53,260 nt of DNA from DATKXU01 sp035528905 (GCA_035528905.1 DATKXU010000009.1:1-53260), one strand, 5' to 3'; shown: positions 33,082 to 42,459, counted from the stretch's first letter. The notes: generated from the sequence alone by a model not told the origin. Numbers and translations: made by a program.

Positions 33082-36000
33082 TTACTTTGATACGACCCGC
33101 TCCAGGAGGGCCTGCTTCCGCGCCTGATACTTCACCATCAGGTCGTCGAAAATCGTGTAGAGCGTCGGGATGACGACCAGCGTGAGCAGCGCGGATACGA
33201 TCAGCCCCCCGATGACCGCGATCGCCATCGGGGCGCGCATCTCCGAGCCTCGGCCAAGCTTCAGCGCAGTAGGCAGCATCCCGAAGATCATGGCGAATGT
33301 CGTCATCAGGATCGGCCTCAGCCTCGTCGGGCCGGCTTCCAGGATCGCCGCATTGCGTTCCACGCCTCTGCTGCGCAGGGTGTTCGTGTAGTCAACCAGC
33401 AGGATGGCGTTTTTCGTCACCAGGCCCATGAGCATAATCATGCCGATCATCGTCACGATGCTCAGGGTCTCTCCGCTCGTCGCCAGCGCCAGGATCGCTC
33501 CGATCAGCGCCATCGGGAGGCTGAACATGATGATAAGCGGGCTGACGAGCGACTCAAATAGCGCCGCCATCAGCATATAGACCAGTGCAACGGAAAGCAG
33601 CAGCGCCGAGACTAGATAGGCCATGTTTTCGCGCATTTCCTGGGTCTCGCCGCCCCAGTGGAGATTTACGTTTCCGAGCGGCATATCCTTCAGTCCCCGG
33701 CTGAGGACACGCTGTACGTTGCCCAGGTGATAACCGGGCGCAAGATCGGCTGTTACGGATACCTTGCGCTGCCGGTTCTTGCGCTCGATCTTTGTCGGGC
33801 CTGTAGCCTGCGTAATCCGCGCGAGGTCCTGCAGGAACACCGGTTTGCCGTCAATCGAGCCGATGACTGTATGGCCGACATCGGACACGCTGTAGCGGTC
33901 GAACTCGTTCAGGCGCACGCGGATATCATACTCCTTACCGTTGTCGCGGAAGTGCGTGTCCGTGCTGCCTTCGACAGATGTGCGCAGCGCTGAGGCAATC
34001 TGGCCCACGCTGAAGCCCATCTCCGCCGCCCGAACTCTGTCCACGCCGGCCTCCAGCTCGGGCTTACCAACCTTCCAGGTCACGTCCGGGTTGATAACGC
34101 CTTCAGCGCGCGCCACGACCGCCTTGATCCTGTCGGCCACGGTGGTCAGTTCTTCCATATCGCCGCCGGTCAGCTCTATGTCAATCGGCGAGCCGCCGTG
34201 GCCCATGCCACTCTGGATTTGCACGATGATGCGCCCGCCCGGGATGCTGGCAATCTTCCTTCGTACCTCCTGAGCGATCTGCTGGTCCGACCGAATCCGC
34301 TTCGGGTGTCTGCGGAAGAATGGCCGCAGGAAACGATCCAACACGCTCTCCTTCTCGCGCAGGCCGCCGTTCACTTGTCCATAGTTCGCGCCGCTTTGGC
34401 TGGCGCCCATGATAGCCTGAGTTGAGCCGACGCTCGCGAAAATGCTCTCCACCTCGGGGATCGTTGCGAACACGTCCTCAACCTGGCGCACCACTCTGTC
34501 CGTAGCCTGGAGCGACGAGCCGACAGGCATCTCGACGGTGACGCCGACCGCATTCTGGTCTGTTCTCGGGAAGAACTCGAAGCCGAGGACCGGCATGACC
34601 ATCGGCACGATGATGAGCAATAGTGCGAATCCTGCGACTGCGGCCAGACTCTCGTGCGCGCGCGCCCAGACCGCTATGCGCCGGTAGCGTGTGACGCCGA
34701 AAATAAGAACCAGCAGAAGGCCGAGCTTGACGATGGCCGACAGCCATGGGCCCGCTGGAACCTGCGCGAAAGCCGTGTAGCCCATGACAGCGACAACGAT
34801 GACCAGGAAGAGTCCAACCACCGCGGCAGCCGCGGCCAATCGGTTGCTCGCAGCCCAGGCAATTGCCCTGCGGAGCCCTATGAAGAAGAGCATTATGAGC
34901 AGGGAGAAGCCGAATGTCAAGCCAACAGCAAGCCATGGTCGCTGCACAGCCAAAGCTATCATTCCCCGGCCCATCATACCGAAGAGAATCGCGAATAGCA
35001 CCCCGAAGCCCATGCTGACTACCAGCCGCCGATGCGCGAGCGCCCAGGCCAACACCCGACGGTAGCGAACATCAAGCGCGTGATAGAACCGGTCGAACTT
35101 CGCGAAGAACCCGCTCGCTGCCTCGACTGCTTCGCCCTTCCGGTACCACCTGGACGCGAGCATCGGCGTGAGTGTGAAGGACACGAGCAGCGAGAACATT
35201 GTCGCAGTGGCAACCGTGATTCCGAACTCGCGGAAGATTCGTCCGACCATGCCGCCCATGAATGCGATCGGCACAAATACCACCACGTCTACCATAGTGA
35301 TGGTGATCGCTGCCAGCCCGATTTCGGCACGCCCGTTAAACGCCGCCTCAGCCGGTTCTTCCCCTTTCGCAAGGTGTCGGTAGATGTTCTCCAGCACGAC
35401 GATCGAGTCGTCAACCAGGATACCGACCGCCAGCGCGAGTCCGAGCATGACCATCATGTTCATCGTGAAGTCGGCGAAGTATATCGGGGTGAAGGTGGCA
35501 ACGATGGACGTCGGGATGGCGATTGCGACGATAAAAGTTCCCCGGATGCTGTGCAGGAAGAGGAAGACTATGAGCACCGCAAGAAACGCTCCCAACCACA
35601 GGCTCACATTCACATCCGCCAGGGCCTCTTTGACCCTGTCTGACTGGTCCATGGCAACCGCGATCTTGACATCCGGCGGCAGGATATCCTTCATCGCGGC
35701 CAGCTCTTTCTTGACGGCGTCAACCACCTGGACGGTGTTGGCGTCGGATTGCTTCAGAATGAGCAGACCGATGCTGTCCTCTTTCTGGAGGCGGGTTGTC
35801 TCTTCGCGCTCGGCGGTGGTGTCCTTCACCTCTGCTATGTCTCGGATGGCGAGCACTCTAGCGCCGTCATCACCTCCGGGGATGTGGACCCTCAGGTCGC
35901 GTATCTCATCAACGCTGCCGAACTCACCCACCGCCCTGACTGCGTATTCGCGGCTGCCTTCCGTGATGTGGCCGCTGGGCAGGTTGAGATTGCCCAGCGT

Positions 36001-36618
36001 CAGCGCCTGGGAGATCTGGCTGATGGAGAGGCCGTGAGCCTCCAGGCGGTGCTTGTCCACATTCACCTGTATCTCGCGCACGTCGCCGCCGGTGACCGTG
36101 ACCGCCGCCACTCCTTTCAGCTTCCCAAGGCGGACCTTGATCACATCGTCGGCCAGGTCCCTCATTTCTCTCGCCGGACGTTTGCTGGACATGCCGAGCC
36201 AGAGCACCGGAAGAGCGCCTATATCTATCTTGTTGACTGCAGGGGTCTCCGCGTCCTGTGGGAGCGACATACGTACCGCGTCAACCTTGGCGCGGACGTC
36301 GGCCATCGCCGTGTCGAGGTTCGTTCCAAGCTCGAACTCAATGGCCACTCTGGAAATGCCCTCCTGCGAATAGGACATGATGTTCTTCATGCCGCTGACC
36401 GAGCCCACCGCGTCTTCGAGCGGCTTGGAAACGAGCGTCTCGATCTCCTCCGGCCCGGCGCCTGGATATACCGTCGTAATGACTACGTATGGGATGTCAA
36501 CCTTGGGGAAAAAGTCCAGCGGCATGCCCGATCGGGACTTCAGGCCCAGCACGATCAGGGCGGCGAACACCATCAATATGACTATCGGCCTGCGGATTGC
36601 TAGGTTAGTCAGCCACAT
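33082..36618 (-). CDS. RND efflux pump permease (HAE-1 type) with extra membrane helices
   Basis: A 1178-aa inner-membrane pump. The N-terminal helix WLTNLAIRRPIVILMVFAAL, TM4 GLALAVGILVDDSIVVLENI (proton-relay Asp residues 403 and 404) and GLVTKNAILLVDYTN are typical. It is about 130 residues longer than usual. The excess lies at residues 552-670, between the first and second halves, and contains three or four additional hydrophobic helices. RYRRVLAWALAHRRLVV (518) and RYRRIAVWARAHESLAA (644) look like two copies of the same segment, pointing to internal duplication. Its start overlaps the adaptor gene by 14 nt. Confidence 0.92.
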   Translation of the reverse strand: MWLTNLAIRRPIVILMVFAALIVLGLKSRSGMPLDFFPKVDIPYVVITTVYPGAGPEEIETLVSKPLEDAVGSVSGMKNIMSYSQEGISRVAIEFELGTNLDTAMADVRAKVDAVRMSLPQDAETPAVNKIDIGALPVLWLGMSSKRPAREMRDLADDVIKVRLGKLKGVAAVTVTGGDVREIQVNVDKHRLEAHGLSISQISQALTLGNLNLPSGHITEGSREYAVRAVGEFGSVDEIRDLRVHIPGGDDGARVLAIRDIAEVKDTTAEREETTRLQKEDSIGLLILKQSDANTVQVVDAVKKELAAMKDILPPDVKIAVAMDQSDRVKEALADVNVSLWLGAFLAVLIVFLFLHSIRGTFIVAIAIPTSIVATFTPIYFADFTMNMMVMLGLALAVGILVDDSIVVLENIYRHLAKGEEPAEAAFNGRAEIGLAAITITMVDVVVFVPIAFMGGMVGRIFREFGITVATATMFSLLVSFTLTPMLASRWYRKGEAVEAASGFFAKFDRFYHALDVRYRRVLAWALAHRRLVVSMGFGVLFAILFGMMGRGMIALAVQRPWLAVGLTFGFSLLIMLFFIGLRRAIAWAASNRLAAAAAVVGLFLVIVVAVMGYTAFAQVPAGPWLSAIVKLGLLLVLIFGVTRYRRIAVWARAHESLAAVAGFALLLIIVPMVMPVLGFEFFPRTDQNAVGVTVEMPVGSSLQATDRVVRQVEDVFATIPEVESIFASVGSTQAIMGASQSGANYGQVNGGLREKESVLDRFLRPFFRRHPKRIRSDQQIAQEVRRKIASIPGGRIIVQIQSGMGHGGSPIDIELTGGDMEELTTVADRIKAVVARAEGVINPDVTWKVGKPELEAGVDRVRAAEMGFSVGQIASALRTSVEGSTDTHFRDNGKEYDIRVRLNEFDRYSVSDVGHTVIGSIDGKPVFLQDLARITQATGPTKIERKNRQRKVSVTADLAPGYHLGNVQRVLSRGLKDMPLGNVNLHWGGETQEMRENMAYLVSALLLSVALVYMLMAALFESLVSPLIIMFSLPMALIGAILALATSGETLSIVTMIGMIMLMGLVTKNAILLVDYTNTLRSRGVERNAAILEAGPTRLRPILMTTFAMIFGMLPTALKLGRGSEMRAPMAIAVIGGLIVSALLTLVVIPTLYTIFDDLMVKYQARKQALLERVVSK

Positions 36619-38038
36619 TTACCTTCACTCCATCTGTGAGCTTGTCCTGGCCGACGACGACGAGTATATCGTCCGCGGATACGCCGGACATGGCTTCTGC
36701 TTCCTCATGGGTCTCAAAGCCGGTCGCGACTGGCCTCAACTTCGCCTGTGAGCCGACTACGACGAACACGGCCTGGCTCTTGCCACTCGAGACAAGGGCG
36801 TCTTTGGGGATAATCACCGCGTCCTCGTGCCGCGCGACCTCTATGCCGCCGCGGGCAAACATGTACGGCCTGAGGTCGCCCGTGCGATTGAGAACCTTGA
36901 TCCAAACGGTGAAATGCCTGCTCTCCGGGTCTGCGGTCGGGAGTATCTTCTTCACGGATCCCTTGAACCTCTGACCGGCCAGCGCGTCTGCGGTGATCTT
37001 GACCGGCTGGCCGATCTTGATCCTGCCAATATCTATCTCCGAGACGGTGGCCTCGAAGTAAATGCTGTCCAGGTCTACGATCTCGATGAGAGCGACACCT
37101 GGGCTGGCCATCTGCCCCGGCTCGGTGAACCGCTTCGAGACGGTGCCGGCGATCGGCGTGCGGATCTGCGCATTGGCGAGCTGCTGCCGGGCATAGGCAA
37201 GCACCGCCTCCGCCTGAGCGACGCCGGCCTTCGCGGACTTTATGTCCTCCTCGCGCAGGGCGTTCTGCTCGCGGTTCGCCTCTGCAATCCGGAGGGCCTC
37301 CTCAGCTTGATCAGCCTGCTTCTGAGCGGCTTCTATCTCTTCTTCGCGGGCGCCGGCCTTCACCAGGCTGAGCTGCTGCTTGGCAGTGTCGTACTGCGCG
37401 GATGCTACGTCGTACTGCATCTGCACCAAGTCCATCTGCTGTTTGGACAGCGCGCCTTGCGCGTAGAGGTCGCGCATCCGCTCCAGGTTGATCTTCGCGT
37501 TCTCAAAATTGGCCTTTGCGGAGGCGACGGCATTCTCTGCGGTGGCGAGCTCCTGGCTGCGCGCGCCCTTCTTGATCATCTGGAGACGCGCTTTCGCCGC
37601 ATCCAATGCCGCAGTCGCCTGTGCCACCTGCGCCTTGGTCTGGGTGTCCGACAGGGTTGCCGATGTCTCAGCCTGCGACAACCGCGACTCTGCAGCGCGC
37701 AAGGCGGCGTCGGACTGCCGAGCTTGATCGCCCAGGTCCGAGGTGTCCTGCCGGACGACCATCGCCCCTGCCGACACGCGATCTCCTTCCCGGTAGGGGA
37801 CCTCGACCACGCGGCCCGGGATTTTCGCCGACAGCGCCGTGGAATTCAGGGCTTTGATGTCTCCCGATACCTCCACGACTGAGGCCATGGCGCCCATGCG
37901 CGCATAGGCCACGCGCACGGAGATGCCGGGAGCCTCCTGACTCACCGCCCTTTGCTTGAATATGCGGCTAATCACTGTCTTAGCGGCGAAACCCCCGATC
38001 ACCAGAATCACTACTGCGAAAAGCGCGTACCTCTTCAA
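36605..38038 (-). CDS. RND periplasmic adaptor (membrane fusion protein)
   Basis: A 477-aa MFP/HlyD-family adaptor. It has an N-terminal helix (YALFAVVILVIGGFAA), a lipoyl half (SAKIPGRVVEVPYREGDRV), a long coiled-coil hairpin (about residues 115-290), the second lipoyl half (AQIRTPIAGTVSKRFTEPG) and a beta-barrel (about 310-400). It bridges the RND pump and the TolC channel. TTG 38038 has AGAGGGG upstream and starts two bases after the LolA-like stop. Adjacent tolC-type and RND genes complete a tripartite pump. Confidence 0.93.
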   Translation of the reverse strand: MKRYALFAVVILVIGGFAAKTVISRIFKQRAVSQEAPGISVRVAYARMGAMASVVEVSGDIKALNSTALSAKIPGRVVEVPYREGDRVSAGAMVVRQDTSDLGDQARQSDAALRAAESRLSQAETSATLSDTQTKAQVAQATAALDAAKARLQMIKKGARSQELATAENAVASAKANFENAKINLERMRDLYAQGALSKQQMDLVQMQYDVASAQYDTAKQQLSLVKAGAREEEIEAAQKQADQAEEALRIAEANREQNALREEDIKSAKAGVAQAEAVLAYARQQLANAQIRTPIAGTVSKRFTEPGQMASPGVALIEIVDLDSIYFEATVSEIDIGRIKIGQPVKITADALAGQRFKGSVKKILPTADPESRHFTVWIKVLNRTGDLRPYMFARGGIEVARHEDAVIIPKDALVSSGKSQAVFVVVGSQAKLRPVATGFETHEEAEAMSGVSADDILVVVGQDKLTDGVKVNVAD

Positions 38039-38039
38039 A

Positions 38040-38777
38040 TCAGTTGCCCCTCTCTTCTTTCTCGAATATTGTGTCGCTCAGGCCGATGTTCACCCGGTAG
38101 TTCGCGAACTTGATGGTTATGATCGTCGGCTGATCCGGCTCGGCCTTCTTCTCCGGTTCGGCGCCGGGAAATGGTGGAATCGAGACCTGCGCCGCTGTGG
38201 TTGACGGCAGCCAGTATCGCCGCGCCACTCGTGTGTACCAGAGCTTTACTTTCACGGAAGGCCCCCACTCCGGATTGGAGTGTATCTGCCTGACCAGCCA
38301 GTCCTTCTTGTCTATCCATACGCTAGATTCTACGATGCGTCCCTCGCGGCGAAAAGAGCCCTTTATCACATAGCAGTCCTTCGCCAGAACGCGTTCGGAA
38401 CGCGCGAGCGAAAGCTCCAGCCCGTTTATCAGATCGCGGAACGGGTTTCCCAGCACGAGTCCCTGCCTCGGAAGCATGGCGAAGCCGTCCTTGCTCTCCA
38501 GGTGGAGCTTGTCCGGCTTCTTGTAGTAAATCTTTGCAAGCATTTCGGGCATATGGATTGACGGCGACTCGACCGTGACTCTGGCATCCGCAGTGTAGTC
38601 CTCGATTGCCTCATAGTGCGCCGCCGCCTTCTCCAGCACCTGCCGAGCGGTCAACTTCGCAGCCCCCGCAGGGACAGTGCCGAGCATGAGAAGAGCTAGG
38701 CCCCACAGTATGGGAGTGTGGGCGTATGGGAGTATGGGCGTATGGGCGTGCGAACAGCGGCTACTCGCCGATCTCAT
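38040..38777 (-). CDS. LolA-like outer-membrane lipoprotein-sorting protein
   Basis: A 245-aa exported protein of the LolA/LppX-like fold. KLTARQVLEKAAAHYEAIED, ARVTVESP and YYKKPDKLHLESKDG are typical of the family. These bind lipids or lipoproteins between the membranes; here it is probably a part of the export operon. The N-terminus is unusual. The only ATG giving a full signal peptide (38777) lies inside the end of the four-helix-bundle gene, and the codons for HTPILPYAHTPILWGLALLM come from the octamer array. The cassette thus seems to have replaced the original 5' end. The exact start is uncertain. Confidence 0.75.
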   Translation of the reverse strand: MRSASSRCSHAHTPILPYAHTPILWGLALLMLGTVPAGAAKLTARQVLEKAAAHYEAIEDYTADARVTVESPSIHMPEMLAKIYYKKPDKLHLESKDGFAMLPRQGLVLGNPFRDLINGLELSLARSERVLAKDCYVIKGSFRREGRIVESSVWIDKKDWLVRQIHSNPEWGPSVKVKLWYTRVARRYWLPSTTAAQVSIPPFPGAEPEKKAEPDQPTIITIKFANYRVNIGLSDTIFEKEERGN

Positions 38778-39287
38778 AGTCTGCCTGCTCCTCCCTTAAT
38801 AGACTGGAAGGCCCGCACCACCTTTCAGCCTCCATCATCATCTTTACCGACCCACCGCTAATGTCCTCATACTCCCCGTTTAGCTTGTTGAACTCCACCT
38901 CGGAAAGGTAACCACAACGTAGAGCAAAACCAAGCCATGACTGAGTCTCAGCAGCCTCGCTATCTGCATCACTCAGCTTGCTGACAAAGTGCGCGACATA
39001 CCGGCGTTTGCGCCACGCCTCTGCGATATTCGCACATACTGAACGCGAGGACCGCCGAATCTGGTCTATCAAAGAATAACGCTCCTCTTTCGGCCAAATA
39101 GATGATAAGTCAAAAATGCGCATTGCCGATTCGAACGCCTGTTGGTAAACGCGTAGTTGACGGAAATGCTCAACCATGATTTCGTTGCCCCCCGCAACCC
39201 GGCCTGGTACTCCGGCCCCTTACTCCCACACTCCCATACTCCCATACTCCCATACTCCCACTCCCCCATACTCCCACTCCCCCATTC
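38708..39287 (-). mobile_element. Four-helix-bundle cassette 2 with inverted octamer arrays
   Basis: The cassette of about 580 bp has a left array 38708-38752 (units TATGGGAG / TATGGGCG) and a right array about 39220-39287 (complementary units, CTCCCATA). A 15-nt segment with GTATGGGAGTGTGGG occurs in both, inverted. The gene lies between. The right array abuts the permease stop codon; the left one encodes part of the LolA-like N-terminus. The architecture parallels cassette 1 although the repeat unit differs. Mobility is inferred. Confidence 0.6.
38761..39177 (-). CDS. Four-helix-bundle protein (S23/Avd-like, TIGR02436 type)
   Basis: A 138-aa helical protein. RQLRVYQQAFESAMRIFDLS, PKEERYSLIDQIRRSSRSV, the signature ANIAEAWRKRRY, and FVSKLSDADSEAAETQSWL are the four helices. 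The family is known from 23S rRNA intervening sequences and, as Avd, from diversity-generating retroelements; neither context is present here. It is distant from the copy at 10.7-11.2 kb. It is on the same strand as the efflux operon; its stop overlaps the only plausible start of the LolA-like gene. Confidence 0.88.
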   Translation of the reverse strand: MVEHFRQLRVYQQAFESAMRIFDLSSIWPKEERYSLIDQIRRSSRSVCANIAEAWRKRRYVAHFVSKLSDADSEAAETQSWLGFALRCGYLSEVEFNKLNGEYEDISGGSVKMMMEAERWCGPSSLLREEQADYEIGE

Positions 39288-40113
39288 ACGATAGAATATC
39301 TCTCCGCTCGAAGATGACAATCCCTATCAGGAAGGCAAGCGCCGAGTATATCAATAACGCGGCGACCGATCTGGCGAGAAGTTGCACGTCCAGTGCCCCT
39401 GCGAAGAAGTGCTGCCAGTTGTCCAAATGCGTCGTCAGCAGGTAGGGCCTGAGCTTTGCGAAGTAATCTATCTGTCCGATAACTGCTGAGCCGTACATAA
39501 CGCCGATCGCAACCGCGATCGCTCCATTCGAGTTGCTGAGGAAGGTGGAAATCATAAAGGATATGCTTCCCACGGCCACCATGCCCACAGCGACCAGAGC
39601 ATATGCCGCCAAGAGTCGCTCAATCGCCGTGTGCTCCGGCAGTATCCAGATGCCCTCTTCATGCAGGACGAGGCTTCCCCGACCCAGGAACACCGATCCC
39701 GCCAGGTATGCCGCGAGGCCCGTGCCCAGGACAAGCGCCAGAACGTAGGCAACGCACACGGCGTACTTCGAAGCAGCAACGGTAAACCTCTCGACCGGCC
39801 TGCAGAGCAGCGTTCTCAGCGTGCCGTCTGCAGCCTCCGATGCGATCAGATCCCCGCATACCACGCACGTGAACAGTGGAAGGAACATATATACTATGCC
39901 ATCCAGCAGATACCTGGTCAGGAATGCGGCGTTGACGAACGATCCGCAGATGATGAAGTCCTGCGCGAGCCGTTTCTGCACATTATCGAACGGGTGGCTG
40001 TACTTCAGCCCAACAAGCACGGCGGCAATCAGGAGTCCCATCGCCACAGGGCCTACATACGTCCTCGGCTTCCGGAGGACTTTTAGAAGTTCCAGCCGAA
40101 GTTCAATCAGCAT
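39286..40113 (-). CDS. ABC-2 type transporter permease
   Basis: A 275-aa membrane protein with six hydrophobic helices. IELRLELLKVLRKPRTYVGP is a typical N-terminus, and the segment CGDLIASEAADGTLRTLLCRPVERF is the ABC-2 coupling loop before helix 3. It overlaps the ATPase gene by 11 nt, which fixes the pairing. Substrate unknown. Its stop codon lies in the right-hand octamer array of the four-helix-bundle cassette. Confidence 0.9.
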   Translation of the reverse strand: MLIELRLELLKVLRKPRTYVGPVAMGLLIAAVLVGLKYSHPFDNVQKRLAQDFIICGSFVNAAFLTRYLLDGIVYMFLPLFTCVVCGDLIASEAADGTLRTLLCRPVERFTVAASKYAVCVAYVLALVLGTGLAAYLAGSVFLGRGSLVLHEEGIWILPEHTAIERLLAAYALVAVGMVAVGSISFMISTFLSNSNGAIAVAIGVMYGSAVIGQIDYFAKLRPYLLTTHLDNWQHFFAGALDVQLLARSVAALLIYSALAFLIGIVIFERRDILS

Positions 40114-41032
40114 GTCCGGCCTCCCTGGTAAGTTCGAGGAAGAGATCCTCGAGCGTTCCGGCCTTGGGTATCACGGCGGATACTTCGACACCGGCCGTGA
40201 CGAGAGCCCGATTCACTTCCGAAATCCGCTCGGCCGGAATGGACATAGCAATACTCCCTCTCCCACTGGGAGAGGGCTGAACCTCTACCCAACTCAGGCC
40301 GTCGAGCACTTCCAGTGCTCGATCCACCCTGTTGACGACAAACTCTACAAGGTCCGTGTCGCAGTGCAGGAGCCGCCCTACATCCCCCTCGGCGATCAGT
40401 CGCCCTCGGTTGATGATCCCTACGCGGGTGCAGACCTGCTCCACCTCATGGAGCAAGTGGCTGGACAGGAATACCGTCACCTTCTCGTCCCCGGCGAGCC
40501 GCGAGATCAACTCTCGAACGTCCTTCATCCCCTGGGGGTCGAGGCCGGATGTCGGTTCGTCGAGTATCACCAGCTTCGGATTTGGGAGGAGAGCCTGCGC
40601 GATTCCCAGCCTTTGAAGCATTCCGTGCGAGAAAGTCTTGACCTTGTCGTTCGCCCTGTCCAGCAGGCCGACAATCTCGAGCACCTGGTCAATGCGGCGG
40701 GCCTCACAGTTGCCGGACAGCCGGCTGAAAATCTTCAGGTTTTCCCTCGCGGACATGTACTTGTAAAAGGTCGGCGACTCCACGAGCGCTCCCACACTTT
40801 GGAGGGCCCGGACGCGCTCCCTGCGCACGTCGTGGGACAGCAAGCGTGCGGTTCCGGAGTTGGGGCGCACCAGCGCGGTCAGCATACGTATCGTAGTGCT
40901 CTTCCCGGCGCCGTTCGGACCCAGAAAGCCGTAGACGTCGCCTTCGAACACCTGAAGGCTGAGATCGTCCACCGCCCGCCGCTTCCGGAAGCTCTTCGTC
41001 AACCCGATTGTCTCAAGAACAACTTCAGGCAT
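40103..41032 (-). CDS. ABC transporter ATP-binding protein
   Basis: A 309-aa ATPase. Walker A GPNGAGKST, Q-loop region VGALVESPTFY, signature FSHGMLQRLGIAQALL (SHG instead of SGG), Walker B LVILDEPTSGLDP and switch HLLHEVEQ are all present. The C-terminal 90 residues form the regulatory extension of CcmA/NatA-type proteins. Within it, EVQPSPSGRGSI is encoded by a perfect 9-bp palindrome (40256-40276), likely an inserted repeat. It pairs with the downstream permease. Confidence 0.93.
   Translation of the reverse strand: MPEVVLETIGLTKSFRKRRAVDDLSLQVFEGDVYGFLGPNGAGKSTTIRMLTALVRPNSGTARLLSHDVRRERVRALQSVGALVESPTFYKYMSARENLKIFSRLSGNCEARRIDQVLEIVGLLDRANDKVKTFSHGMLQRLGIAQALLPNPKLVILDEPTSGLDPQGMKDVRELISRLAGDEKVTVFLSSHLLHEVEQVCTRVGIINRGRLIAEGDVGRLLHCDTDLVEFVVNRVDRALEVLDGLSWVEVQPSPSGRGSIAMSIPAERISEVNRALVTAGVEVSAVIPKAGTLEDLFLELTREAGHAD
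40256..40276. repeat. Perfect 9-bp-arm palindrome inside the ABC ATPase gene
   Basis: CCCTCTCCC and GGGAGAGGG flank ACT. It is read in frame as PSPSGRG. A weaker relative lies at 15770-15793 in the tsf-pyrH spacer. Confidence 0.7.
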
Positions 41033-41097
41033 GGCCTAGCATCATCCTGTGTGAAGCCAGATTACACCAGTAGGGAAGGCCAGCAGCTCGGCGAATG

Positions 41098-42459
41098 CTA
41101 TTCGGCTGTGGCGAGCGGCTCATTTCCGATCAGCCTCGCCATCTGCGTCGCGCCGCCGACAGCCCGCTCCAGTTTCGCCAGCGCTACCTGGTAATCATAC
41201 TGCGCATTCACGTAATTCGTTTCGGCGAGCGTCAGCGCGGCCTGCGCGTCCAGCACTTCGATCTGCGTGGAGACACCGCCCTTGTAGCGGGCCTGAGCCA
41301 GCCGCATGCTTTCCCTGGCCTGCTCCAGACCTTTCTCCGCGGCGCGAATCCGCTCCTGGCCCTCATTTAGGTTCAGATACGACTGCTTCGCGTCCAGCGT
41401 GACTCCATCAATCACTTGCTGGCGCGTGAGTTTCGCGTCGTTCGTATCGGAAATCGCTCTATCCACTTGCGCGCGAGTTGCGCCGCCATCGAAGAGAGAT
41501 ATGCTGCTCGTCAGAAATGCCCGCCACGAGCTCTCGCGCGGGTTGAACATGGTCACATCCAGGTTGCGGTTGTACGCCCAGCGCAGATTGAACCTCGGCT
41601 TTCCCAGCAGGCGCGCGATCTTCGTCGTTCTGTGGCTCACTTCGACCACCATGTTCGCCTGGAGGACCTCGGGCCTCAAGCGGCTGGCCGAGTCAGTACA
41701 CGCTGCGAGTTCGACGTCTACAAACCCCGGCATCTCCGGCTCGAAGAGATCAACGGCGGTATCCAGCGGCCGTCCCAGCACGCTGTTGAAGGCCGCCTTG
41801 GCGAGTTCAACTCCGTTCTGCGCGGTGATCAATCCCTGGCGCGCATTCGCCAACTCCGTCTCCGCACGGAGCACATCGAATTTGGCAATAGTACCGGCGG
41901 CGTAGTGAGCCTGGGCGTCTTTCAGGTGCGCCTCAAGTTGGGCGATCGTGTCCTCCTCCACCTTCAGGAACTTCTGCGCGCGAAGTACGCTGTAGAAGGC
42001 CACTTTGGTATCGAGCGTGGTATCGTTCACCTGCCCGTCGTATCCATGCCGGAATGACGATTTCTGAGCGACCGCGGCCTTCCTGCCGAGGCTGACCACG
42101 CCGAATACATCTATCGGCTGGGCAAGCTCTAGATCCGCCGTGCGGGTGTAAAGATTCCCCAATTCGATGCTCCTGTCGCCGATGGTCGCTATGGGAACCT
42201 CGTCCACTCTCTCATAGGTGCCCTCCACGGTCAGCTTCGGCATACCTGCAGCGGTGGCTTCGGCTATGGATGCGTCGGCCTTGCGCACGCTCTCCTTTGC
42301 GATGAGGACCGCCGGGTTGTTCTTCAGGGCGATGCTGATGCTCTCCGCGAGTGTGAGCTTCTCGGCGTGAGCCGCCCCGGCAGCCAGCAGAAGAACCACA
42401 CAGCAGGCGCATAGAGCACGCGTCAGTGCACCCCGGTAGATATTGAACAAGCTGCTCAT
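41098..42459 (-). CDS. tolC: TolC-family outer-membrane channel protein
   Basis: A 453-aa outer-membrane efflux protein. After a signal peptide (RALCACCVVLLLAAGAAHA) it shows the two OEP repeats: LTLAESISIALKNNPAVLIAKESV with ELANARQGLITAQNGVELAK, and KQSYLNLNEGQERIRAAEKG with AQAALTLAETNYVNAQYDY. These form the coiled-coil tunnel. ATG 42459 lies 5 nt after the AbrB-type gene stop. It supplies the exit duct for the RND and perhaps the ABC system in this operon. Confidence 0.93.
   Translation of the reverse strand: MSSLFNIYRGALTRALCACCVVLLLAAGAAHAEKLTLAESISIALKNNPAVLIAKESVRKADASIAEATAAGMPKLTVEGTYERVDEVPIATIGDRSIELGNLYTRTADLELAQPIDVFGVVSLGRKAAVAQKSSFRHGYDGQVNDTTLDTKVAFYSVLRAQKFLKVEEDTIAQLEAHLKDAQAHYAAGTIAKFDVLRAETELANARQGLITAQNGVELAKAAFNSVLGRPLDTAVDLFEPEMPGFVDVELAACTDSASRLRPEVLQANMVVEVSHRTTKIARLLGKPRFNLRWAYNRNLDVTMFNPRESSWRAFLTSSISLFDGGATRAQVDRAISDTNDAKLTRQQVIDGVTLDAKQSYLNLNEGQERIRAAEKGLEQARESMRLAQARYKGGVSTQIEVLDAQAALTLAETNYVNAQYDYQVALAKLERAVGGATQMARLIGNEPLATAE

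Noticed and set aside
39220..39287. CRISPR array
   Set aside because: The octamer repeats are contiguous and degenerate, with no unique spacers and no cas genes.
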